Assembly: GCA_015179125.1 (NCBI GenBank)
Contig: WHVA01000011.1
Coordinates: 493,133-557,132 of the forward strand
Direction of reading: 5' to 3'
Length of the DNA: 64,000 bases
Source of the DNA: Gautieria morchelliformis
Taxonomy: Eukaryota; Basidiomycota; Agaricomycetes; Gomphales; Gomphaceae
Below are positions 55,584 to 64,000 of the stretch, piece by piece. The notes below the pieces were generated by a model. That model was not told the DNA's origin. It did no database searches and saw only the letters and a program-made list of their open reading frames with translations. How positions within the stretch are numbered: position 1 is the first letter of the stretch; every line of letters begins with the position of its first letter. A program made the translations under genes and the position numbers.

Positions 55584-56115
55584 CCCCCAAGAAGAGATGC
55601 TCCAGTATATGTGCGACCTCAGCATCACACCTTGCAGTGACCATGCAGCTTCCTCCTTCGCCATCCCCCGCCGACTCCGCTGTGTTCGAACAATCCATCT
55701 TGCCACCCGTGTCTGCACCTTTGTAGACAGCCACACGGACTTTGCCTCACACCGACACGGACAGCTGTGGCAGGTGCATGGTCACTCATTCTAGTGGGAG
55801 AGTGGCACGGGGTCCCCACCACCTGGGATCTGTACCAGCGGGCTCGTGTATGGCACAGCTCACCATGAGTACCACCACGCAGGACCTGCACTGCGCTCCC
55901 ACCTGCGCCGAAGTTCCGCGCACGATGAGGATGGACTGCCTGATGACAGGGAGCACGATGCAGGTGGTAGTGGCATCAGGTGCAGCCCACAAAGCACCAC
56001 TGGGATGTCTGGGCACATCCTCGTGAAGACACTCACCTGCGGGGCACCACGCTCCCGCCTGCGCCGAAGTTCTGCACACAATGAGGATGGACTGTCCAAC
56101 GATGGGGAGCACGAC
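55584..56115. repeat. GC-rich region with a diverged direct duplication
   Basis: Two related blocks, about 55,890-55,960 and 56,045-56,115, share CTCCC(A/G)CCTGCGCCGAAGTTC and GATGAGGATGGACTG, then GGGAGCACGA. The second block ends exactly where the LTR copy begins at 56,116. No gene recognised. Confidence 0.55.
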
Positions 56116-56662
56116 TGTAGGGGAACGGCTGTTCAACCAGCCAAGGAAGGCTGCTCAACCAGCCCTAGTCTTTTCCTTTTTGTCTTGACAATATGTAAAA
56201 ACACATTTGAAGAATTAACAGTATCTGTGTGCTGTTAATGTAACTGGGGAAAGGCTTTTCAAACATTCCTCTAGTTATCTTATATTTTTCCTTATTTTTC
56301 CAAAGTCTCCATGGCTCAAACTACCATTGTTCACAACTCTGTTCCGGGCGCTCTATTTCAAACTCCGCCGGGCACCTCGGCGGTGGCCGCAATTTCGGAC
56401 TACCCAAGCACCCACAAGTCCGGCAGGATGGCTCTCTCAGTATTTCCAACTGAGTCCCAAACAGTTGCTATATGCAGCCATAGCAACTGTGCAGCCTGTT
56501 TGGCTTCACCAAACAATGGGGATCATGGTCAGTCATGACAACTAGGCTGTACCAGGCTATGCTCAGCTGTGCTAAGCAGTGCTCTTAGTAATTATGGCTA
56601 CAGAGCCCTAATTGGCTCAGAACTGCTTACTCAGCTTCTGAGTGCCAAATACATGGTTACAA
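56116..56662 (+). mobile_element. Truncated second copy of the 1.5-kb LTR family
   Basis: Starts with the same TGTAGGGGAACGG as the solo LTR at 9,912 and follows it, with internal deletions, to AAATACATGGTTA. The rest of the LTR, including its promoter box and 3' end, is missing. The shared first base supports 9,912 as the true LTR start. Confidence 0.85.
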
Positions 56663-57112
56663 TCATGTGCCTGGAGTTTGAAAATAACCAGAGTTTGAAA
56701 ATTTGGGTCGAAGCCGGCCATGAGGGCCTGAGTTAATGAACTCTGTAGCTAGAGTTGTTAATAAATACTGAATCTTTCTTGGGACGCGTGGGGTCGTGAA
56801 GATCACGTAAAATGACCATGCACGATGTGTAATTTAGCACTGGAGAGCCTTCATGCACTCCTGAGACCTCTGTTTTGCTGGGATTTTGTGTGATTTACAT
56901 TTCATATAACCCTATTTGGTGTTTAGTCCTTAATTCTACTATGCTGGTGGCAGGGGCTGGTGGGAGAAACAAGGGCTAGTCACGCTGCAGCTAATTACTC
57001 TGCATGACAGGTGCCCACGCGGCCGGATCTTGGCATGAGACTCCGACTCACTCCGCCGCCTTTTGTTCTCTGCCATCCACTGCCATCCACATCCGCGCTA
57101 AGTACTGTACCC
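56663..57112. other. No gene recognised
   Basis: Ordinary-composition sequence between the LTR fragment and the pogo fragment; it may include the 5' flank of the latter. Confidence 0.4.
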
Positions 57113-57616
57113 ATGCCTCAATCCAGCGGGGCGACTGCAATCTCGAGCCCTATGGACGAGGATGCGGGATCTCAAATGAAAGCGGCATTAGTAATGTTCC
57201 AATTAGGCTGGCACAAGTCGATGAGGGCGGCGACGACCGCGTGGAATGTTAAGTACAGCACCTTGCGCAACCGTATCCAAGGTAATCACCAGGCTCCATG
57301 GGACGCTCATGAAAAGCAGAAATTGCTAAGCAGCCACGAAACCTCCGCGGTGGTCGACTGGTGCAAGTTCAAGGCGCTCAAGGGGGAGCCTCTCTCGCGC
57401 CTGGACCTGCAGCACACAGTTCACTCATTGTGCAGCAAGGAGCCAAGTAAACGTTGGGTGGCGACATTTCTCAAGACACATGCCGAGGAACTCGAGGCGC
57501 GTAAGCCCCGCGCGCTGGACCCGAAGCGAGCCCGAGCTTTCAACAGGACGAACATCGGGTCTCATTTCAAGCTTCTCAAGGAGGTGCTGACCAAGTATGA
57601 TGTCCCGCCCAAGAAC
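57113..57616 (+). pseudogene. pogo/Fot1-type transposase, N-terminal fragment
   Basis: Open from ATG 57,113 (MPQSSGATAISSPMDEDAG; ATG codons further upstream are in frame too). It contains the Psq-like helix-turn-helix (TAWNVKYSTLRNRIQG), the CENP-B-type DNA-binding domain (LSSHETSAVVDWCKFKAL; KRWVATFLKTHAEEL) and the linker leading to the catalytic domain (ALDPKRARAF, FKLLKEVLTKYDVPPKN). At 57,616, just before the expected YNMDE start of the DDE domain, the sequence switches to an LTR fragment. No catalytic Asp remains, so this copy cannot be active. Confidence 0.85.
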
Positions 57617-57808
57617 AGCGAAGGAAATCAAGTATCGAAGGCGATTATCTGATTGCAGAATAACAGACATACATGACAGGCTTTTATACTAAGAGCTGAG
57701 ACAACAGGTAATGGGATGGTACTAAGCAAATTCCGGGGGAAGCGGAAGTTGAGTAGACAATGCGTGGGAACTAACTAATTGGGAACAATGGGACTACAAG
57801 GGGGGTTC
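57617..57808 (-). repeat. Fragment of the Gypsy-X LTR family
   Basis: Matches about 11,958-12,147 (GCGAAGGAAATCAAGTATCG through ACTACAAGGGGGGTTC) with small differences. Its left end cuts the pogo fragment; its right end is the Gypsy-4 insertion point. Confidence 0.8.
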
Positions 57809-58276
57809 TGTCAGGGGACACCCTGTTTTCCATTTCCAGTTCCGACACCACACCCAGTTCCGACTCCGCTTCTGGTTCCGATTCCATCTCCGCATCCGCT
57901 TTCGGGAACGATTCCGCTTCTGGGAGAACTTCCACCAGTTCCGTTCGCCTTGCCAGTTCCACTCCAATTTCCGACTTCCGCCCCGGAACAGTGTCGGAAA
58001 TCAAGCGACTCGCATAATAGGTGGCATCAAGGGTCGATCAAGGGTCAGGGGGATGCAGGGTTGATGGCGGGTGCCAAGTGTTGTCCCTGGCTGCGCAGCG
58101 TGGTATAATACGGGCTCGCTGACATTGGGGGTCCTTAGACTTTTCTCTTTGGATTTCCCCTTGTCAGGTGAGAACCCCCTCTCTTGTATGCTCTGTTCAT
58201 TTATACATACTTTGGATTTCCCCTTGTCAGTTGTGTGGTAGTGTGATCTCCACGACTAGCCAGGGTTGCCCTTACA
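57809..58276 (+). repeat. Gypsy-4 5' LTR with promoter
   Basis: 468 bp, TGTCAGGGG to CTTACA, with repeated TTCCGATTCC/TTCCGACTCC motifs in U3 and a TATAATA box at 58,104-58,110. Transcription should start near 58,137. Confidence 0.93.
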
Positions 58277-58278
58277 GC

Positions 58279-58288
58279 AGAAAAGTCT
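58279..58288 (+). promoter_or_regulatory. Gypsy-4 self-priming primer-binding site
   Basis: AGAAAAGTCT, two bases after the LTR, is the exact reverse complement of AGACTTTTCT at 58,137-58,146, which lies 33 bases downstream of the TATA box, at the predicted RNA 5' end. Confidence 0.75.
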
Positions 58289-58462
58289 CTCCCTAGAGGA
58301 CCGGCGGTCGTACTGCACGTTGCATTCGCCATAGGTGCATTCGGAATCGGAGACAGCGACTCGGAGATCGCAACCTCTTCCGCACATACAGTGTACGACA
58401 GCCCCTCTTCTTACGTCGAGCTCCCAACCCCGGAAATCCCGTCACATATTTCTCCTTCCAAC

Positions 58463-59638
58463 ATGGATCCGGACGATCGTCTGCGGAATATGGAGGAGGA
58501 ATTGACGCGGAACCGGATGAAGACCGATGCGATCGAAACAGCCTTACAAGCGATTTTGGCTAAGTTAGATATTCCACAAGGTGGTGGAAATGAAATGCTG
58601 GATGATCCGGATTTCGGAAAAGCGGAACTAGCGGAAAAGAGGATGTCCGCGAAGTTAGCAAAGGTCAAACCCGCAACTCCGGCGGACTTTGACGGAGATC
58701 GGGAGAAGGGACGCGCATTCTTCAACACATGCAGCATCTACTTCGCAATTGTCGGAGACCTCTTTCTGAACGACCAGGCTCGGATTCACTGGACATTGTC
58801 CTTTTTCAAATCGGACCGCGCAGCCCGTTTTGCAAACAAGGTGATCCGACATGAAGCAAAGGGCAAGGGGAACTACTTCCGGGACTGGGACGCGTTCGAG
58901 AAAACATTTTCCGACCAGTTCTGCCCGAAAAACGAGCAGCTCACAGCCCTTACAAAGCTCGAGGGGACGAGCTGGTACCAGGCCAAAGATCCGGTCGATG
59001 ACTACATCGATCGCTTCCAGGAGCTCATCGACCTTGCGGAATATGACGACGACAAGACAATCGTCATCAAATTCCGACGAGGACTTGATCCGACGCTCCA
59101 GAACCAAGTTGCGCTGCTTGGGGATGGAACTCCGGATTTTGATGACCCGGAAGGGTGGTACCAAGCCGCGCAGAAGGTTTCTCGGAACAGGGACGCAAAT
59201 GAGGCCTTCGTGGAGACGAGTCGGAACACGACACGCAGTTCCGCTCGTCCTACTCCACCTGTGCCAAAACCCGGAAGCGCATTCATTCCCACACGGAACT
59301 TATTTCCGATGCTTGCTCCGCCTGCTCCTATTAGGAACCATAGCCCTCCTCCCTCGAAGAGTGGCCCTGCCCCGATGGATGTTGACCGCATGCGCGGAAA
59401 AGGCCACGGAACTATCACCTGCTTCCGCTGCCGACAACCAGGCCACTATGCTCGCGAGTGCCCCCAAGCCTTTGATATCCGGCTTATGACCACAGAGGAG
59501 AAACTCGAGATCCTTCCAGAGTTCCTCGCACTTGCAGACATAAACGGAGTGCCCACTGCGGAAGAACTTTCCGAAAATGCGGAACATGGTCTACTGGAAG
59601 CGGAAGATGCGTCGGATTTTGTGACACGCAGCGGGTGA
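58463..59638 (+). CDS. Gypsy-4 gag
   Basis: 391 residues from the first in-frame ATG (MDPDDRLRNMEEEL); the frame is open upstream but lacks another ATG. A short coiled-coil start is followed by the retrotransposon gag domain (RAFFNTCSIYFAIVGD, RFQELIDLAEYDDD), a Pro-rich linker and one CCHC zinc knuckle (CFRCRQPGHYARECP) that would bind element RNA. No stop or frameshift. gag overlaps pol by a few bases with pol in the -1 frame, and pol has no early ATG, so pol is presumably made by -1 frameshifting at the gag end. Confidence 0.92.
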   Translation: MDPDDRLRNMEEELTRNRMKTDAIETALQAILAKLDIPQGGGNEMLDDPDFGKAELAEKRMSAKLAKVKPATPADFDGDREKGRAFFNTCSIYFAIVGDLFLNDQARIHWTLSFFKSDRAARFANKVIRHEAKGKGNYFRDWDAFEKTFSDQFCPKNEQLTALTKLEGTSWYQAKDPVDDYIDRFQELIDLAEYDDDKTIVIKFRRGLDPTLQNQVALLGDGTPDFDDPEGWYQAAQKVSRNRDANEAFVETSRNTTRSSARPTPPVPKPGSAFIPTRNLFPMLAPPAPIRNHSPPPSKSGPAPMDVDRMRGKGHGTITCFRCRQPGHYARECPQAFDIRLMTTEEKLEILPEFLALADINGVPTAEELSENAEHGLLEAEDASDFVTRSG

Positions 59639-62600
59639 GATGTGTGCCCCTGCTGCCTGTACATAACCGGTTTGCCTGTCTTGAAGTAGAGAATGAAAAG
59701 CCCCCACTCCCCTCACTTCGTACAGACCCACCGGATAAAGTCACACAAAAACCAAATCTGACACCCCGTCCATCCCGCATCCGCCCTTGGGAGAGACGCC
59801 TTCCGAAGCGCTATGTTGTTGCTGCCACCCCTGGCCCCAAGTCACTAGTCATTAAGGTAGAGATCCAGACGACCGATACGGCGGAAGTCAAATCCGGACC
59901 CGCCCTTGTCGATTGCGGGGCCACTGGTCAGTTTATGGACCGGGACTATGTGGAACGGAACCGACTGACCACGCGGAAGTTGCAACGTGCAATCCCAGTG
60001 TTCAATGTGGATGGAAGCCCCAATGAGGCAGGGTCCATCACGGAGATAGTGGACACAATTCTCCGCTACGATGGACACTCGGAACGCACTTCCTTCGCTG
60101 TCACCAGCCTGGGGAAGCAAGACATCATCCTCGGGTTTACCTGGCTTCAAGAGCACAACCCGGAGATCAATTGGCAGACTCGGAAGGTACTGATGAGTCG
60201 GTGTCCAGCCAAGTGTCACATGTGCCGGTCGGAAGTGCGGAAGGAGCGCCAGGAGCAGCGGAAGACCGAACGGCTCATACAGACATGTCGTTCCGGCCCC
60301 CATCCACTGCTTGCAGAAGAAGACTCGGAAGCGGAATTTGACCCGGATCCCCCTTCCAATTCCGATTCCGACGCCATCCGACTCGGCCTGGAAGACACTC
60401 TGACGGAAGGGGAGCGCTTGCTGTACGTAAACCTTCCGCCGGAGGCGGAACACATCCGCGCCACCGGAAATATTTCGCAACGCCTTGCTGAAGCCTCTAA
60501 GAGGTATGATAGAGTGGAGGCGGAAATTCCGGAGTACCTGCGGGAGTTTGAGGACGTCTTTTCCAAGGAGTCGTTTGATACCCTGCCTCCACGGAAGCTG
60601 TGGGACCACGCCATCGAGTTGGAGCCTGGGTCAAAGCCCACCAACTGCAAGGTCTACCCGCTGTCGCCCAAGGAGCAGGTAGAGCTCGATGCATTCCTTG
60701 CGGAAAACCTCCGTACAGGGAGGATCCGCCCCTCCAAGTCACCCATGGCATCTCCGGTGTTCTTCATCAAGAAGAAGGATGGCTCGCTCAGACTTGTGCA
60801 GGACTACCGGGCCTTGAATGCGATCACGATCAAGAACCGGTACCCCATTCCACTCATTTCCGAACTGATCACACAACTCCGCGGGGCGAGGTACTTCACT
60901 AAGCTGGATGTCCGCTGGGGCTTCAACAATGTCCGGATCCGAGAGGGAGACGAGTGGAAGGCCGCATTCCGCACCAATCGAGGACTCTTTGAGCCACAGG
61001 TCATGTTCTTTGGCCTCACCAACAGTCCCGCCACATTCCAGACGATGATGAATGACATTTTCCGTGACATGATAGCAGAAGGGGTTGTCTGCGTCTACCT
61101 CGATGACATCCTCATTTTCACGAAAACAATGTCCGAACATCGGGAAGTCGTGCGGAGAGTGCTGGAACGGCTCCGGGAGTACAACCTGTGTCTCAAGCCG
61201 GAAAAGTGCGAATTTGAGCAGACGCGGATAGAGTATCTTGGGGTGATTGTGTCGGAAGGGAAGGTGGAAATGGACCCAGTCAAAGTTTCCGGTGTATCGG
61301 ATTGGCCCGTGCCGCGAAACAAGAAGGAGGTCCAGTCCTTCATTGGGTTTGTCAATTTCTACCGGCGGTTCATCAAGGACTTCTCCTGCCACGCCCGTGC
61401 CCTCTTCGACCTCACCAAGAAGGAGGTTGGATGGCGGTGGGGAGAGCCGGAACAGACTTCCTTTGACAAACTCAAGGAGCTGATCACTTCCGCTCCGGTC
61501 CTGATCTTTCCCGACGACTCTCGCCCTTATCGAGTCGAGGCGGATTCTTCCGACGCAGCTACCGGAGCGGTCTTGTCACAGCAGTCATCGGAAGATGGTG
61601 GGGGGTGGCATCCGATTGCCTTCTTCTCTAAGAGCCTTAGTCCGGTCGAGCGGAACTATGAGATCCATGACAAGGAGATGCTGGCAATCATCCGAGCGCT
61701 GGAGGAGTGGCGACACTTCCTCGAGGGTGCTCTATGCCCATTTGAGATCTGGACAGACCACAAGAACCTCGAGTATTTCCGCACGTCTAAGAAGCTGAAC
61801 CGACGACAAGCACGGTGGTCCCTACACCTGTCCCGGTTTGACTTCATGCTCCACCACCGCCCCGGCCGCACCATGGGCAAGCCCGATGCCCTATCCCGCC
61901 GCGCGGATCACGGAAGCGGAAGTGGAGACAACGCGGATATGACACTGCTCCGCCCAAGTCTCTTTGCAATCCGTGCCCTAGAAGGAGTAACTGCAGTTGG
62001 GGCGGAAGCGGAAATGCTCCGGGATATCCGGAGGCAGTACCGGAATGGAGAGAAGGAGGAGTCGGTGGTGAAGGCAGTGGAGGAACTCCGGAAAGGGCAC
62101 TCACGGTCTGTACGGGCAGCGGAATGGTAGGAACGTGATGGACTGCTCCACTTCAGAGGCAAGGTCTATGTTCCGGGTGGGGCGGACCTCCGCCGTCGCA
62201 TCGTGTCCCAGCACCATGACACACGGGTCGCTGGGCATGCTGGCAGGTGGAAGACGCTGGAGTTAGTGGCTCGGAATTACTGGTGGCCTCAGATGTCCCG
62301 CTACATCGGACAGTACGTGAAGACGTGTGACCTTTGTCTCCGAACCAAAGCGCAACGACGTCCGCCCGTCGGAGAACTTGTTCCGCTCCCGATTCCCGAA
62401 TCCCGCTGGGACACCATCAGTGTCGACTTCATCGTTGAACTCCCAGAGTCTCATGGCTACGACGCGATCATGAACGTCGTGGATTCGGTGAGCAAGGTGT
62501 CCCACTTCATTCCGACGCACACGACGATCACGCCTCGGAGCGGCCCGCCTGTTCCTTGCACATGTCTGGAAGTTGCATGGGCTCCCGAAGCAAGTTGTTT

Positions 62601-63537
62601 CGACCGAGGTCCGCAGTTTGTCGCGGAACTGACTCGGGAGCTCTACCGCCTGCTCGGCATAAAGCTGGCTACCACCACAGCGTACCATCCGCAGGGTGAC
62701 GGACAGACGGAACGGGTCAATCAGGAGTTAGAGCAATATCTCCGCCTCTTTGTCAATGAGAGGCAGGATGACTGGATGAGTTACTTCCGCTGGCGGAATT
62801 CCAATACAACAACCATGTCCATTCCGCCACACAACAGACTCCTTCATGCTTGACTCCGGACGACCCCGCGGATGGGCTTCGAACCACGCCAGGCTGAGTC
62901 CCGACTCGAGACGGTCAATGAGTTCCGAGACCGCATGGACTCCACCCTTTCGGAAGCCAAGTCGGCCCTTGCGAAGGCCAAGGATGACATGGCAAGGTAC
63001 TACAACCGACGCCGGGTTCCTGCCCCAGAGTACCAAGTTGGAGACAAGGTGTACCTAGATGCAAGTGACATCCGCACCACACGCCCTTCGCAGAAGCTTG
63101 CCCACCGCTACCTTGGGCCCTTCACGGTGACGCGGAGGGTTGGACGGAATGCATACCGCCTCCGACTTCCGATGTCCATGTCCCGCCTCCACCCCGTCTT
63201 CAACGTGGTGAAGTTACTCCCTATGCTTGAGGACCCAATTCCACATCGGAAGGCTCATCCGCCACCTCCGCCAGAAATTGTAGATGGGGAAGAGCACTAC
63301 GTGGTGGAACGGATCCTGGACAGCCGGTTTGTGCGAGGACGACTCCAATTCCTCGTGAAATGGGAAGGGTATGGGTACGAGGAGAATTCTTGGGTCCCGG
63401 AGCAAGATGTTTCCGCTCCTGACAAACTCCGGGAGTTCTATAGGACACATCCAGGTGCCCCTCGCCGAATCCGCTCGCTGGCATTTCAATCCTTGTGTCC
63501 CGTGCTTCGAGGACGCAGCACGCTAGAGGGGGGGTGA
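59635..63537 (+). pseudogene. Gypsy-4 pol: PR, RT, RNase H, IN, chromodomain
   Basis: Open to 62,130: protease (ALVDCGATGQFMDRDYV), RT (KKKDGSLRLVQDYRALN, MFFGLTNSPATFQTMM, CVYLDDILIF), RNase H (RVEADSSDAATGAV, TDHKNLEYF). After TAG at 62,128-62,130 come the integrase zinc finger ([24 protein letters not shown]), core ([29 protein letters not shown]), a GPF-like region and a chromodomain (VVERILDSRFVRGRLQF, FLVKWEGYGYEENSW). Two mutually compensating one-base shifts lie between about 62,530 and 62,605, and further shifts lie near 62,785-62,880. The frame ends at TGA immediately before the 3' LTR. Some of the defects may be base-calling errors. Confidence 0.9.
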
Positions 63538-64000
63538 TGTCAGGGGACACCCTGTTTTCCATTTCCAGTTCCGACACCACCCAGTTCGACTCCGCTTCCG
63601 GTTCCGATTCCATCTCCGCATCCGCTTTCGGGAACGATTCCGCTTCTGGGAGAACTTCCACCAGTTCCGTTCGCCTTGCCAGTTCCACTCCATTTCCGAC
63701 TTCCGCCCCGGAACAGTGTCGGAAATCAAGCGACTCGCATAATAGGTGGCATCAAGGGTCGATCAAGGGTCAGGGGGATGCAGGGTTGATGGCGGGTGCC
63801 AAGTGTTGTCCCTGGCTGCGCAGCGTGGTATAATACGGGCTCGCTGACATTGGGGGGTCCTTAGACTTTTCTCTTTGGATTTCCCCTTGTCAGGTGAGAA
63901 CCCCTCTCTTGTATGCTCTGTTCATTTATACATACTTTGGATTTCCCCTTGTCAGTTGTGTGGTAGTGTGATCTCCACGACTAGCCAGGGTTGCCTTACA
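63538..64000 (+). repeat. Gypsy-4 3' LTR
   Basis: 463 bp, complete to TTACA at the last base of the window. It differs from the 5' LTR mainly by one-base length changes in C, G and A runs. Confidence 0.92.

Larger units (their letters stand above)
57809..64000 (+). mobile_element. Gypsy-4, nearly complete chromovirus
   Basis: LTR, gag, pol with chromodomain, LTR in plus orientation, 6,192 bp. The 5' LTR is 57,809-58,276; the 3' LTR starts at 63,538 after the polypurine tract AGAGGGGGGGTGA and ends TTACA at the window edge. The target duplication cannot be tested because the right flank is outside; the left flank is GGTTC. The LTRs are nearly identical except at short homopolymers. Related to Gypsy-2 by protease, RT and chromodomain but a different family. 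Confidence 0.93.

Noticed and set aside
1..64000. CRISPR arrays, rRNA or other structural RNA genes
   Set aside because: No spaced palindromic repeats, rRNA or tRNA signatures were seen; the organism is eukaryotic.

Overview
The window looks like a repeat-rich chromosome segment of a filamentous basidiomycete, most likely an agaricomycete. Pointers are spliced genes with introns of about 45-75 bases, chromodomain Ty3/Gypsy and Ty1/Copia retrotransposons, and DDE_3 and pogo-type transposases. Only three host genes look intact: a ferroportin-like transporter (41.6-43.5 kb), an eIF4E-family cap-binding protein (47.7-49.45 kb) and ribosomal protein uS10/RPS20 (50.06-50.6 kb, minus strand). They sit together in the one mostly unique island. 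Gene models were built by hand from splice signals and protein similarity known to me; nothing was searched.

Layout. 0-9.3 kb: mostly unrecognised sequence, with a three-copy tandem repeat of about 360 bp, a 543-bp MITE with TA target duplications, and the left half of an unknown spliced gene. 9.3-40.9 kb: a nested insertion stack. A DNA-transposon-like element with ~600-bp terminal inverted repeats (9,315-40,938) lies in an intron of that unknown gene. Its left side carries a 1.5-kb solo LTR and a Gypsy element (Gypsy-1, 11,875-35,680). Copia-1 (18,371-33,610) sits in Gypsy-1, Gypsy-2 (20,913-31,094) sits in Copia-1, and a truncated Copia-2 (about 24.4-27.8 kb) sits in Gypsy-2. The solo LTR, Gypsy-1, Copia-1 and Gypsy-2 each have a matching 5-bp target duplication. 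With the retrotransposons removed, the outer element is about 6.3 kb and carries an unrecognised spliced gene plus a five-exon DDE_3 transposase.

40.9-50.6 kb: decayed right half of the split gene, then the host-gene island. 50.8-57.6 kb: a 639-bp miniature LTR element, a Gypsy gag fragment, an M24 peptidase fragment cut by a 768-bp foldback, a partial copy of the solo-LTR family and a pogo transposase fragment. 57.8-64.0 kb: a nearly complete chromodomain Gypsy element (Gypsy-4) whose 3' LTR ends exactly at the window edge.

Three themes recur. First, all three Gypsy elements with an intact 5' LTR appear self-primed, because the primer-binding site is complementary to the predicted first nucleotides of their own transcript. 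Second, Copia-1 and the miniature LTR element carry a primer-binding site complementary to the anticodon arm of initiator tRNA-Met, the half-tRNA priming mode. Third, divergence in the oldest Gypsy element is almost wholly CpG transitions (14 of 16 LTR-LTR substitutions; all five pol stops are TGA), as expected from methylated-cytosine deamination.
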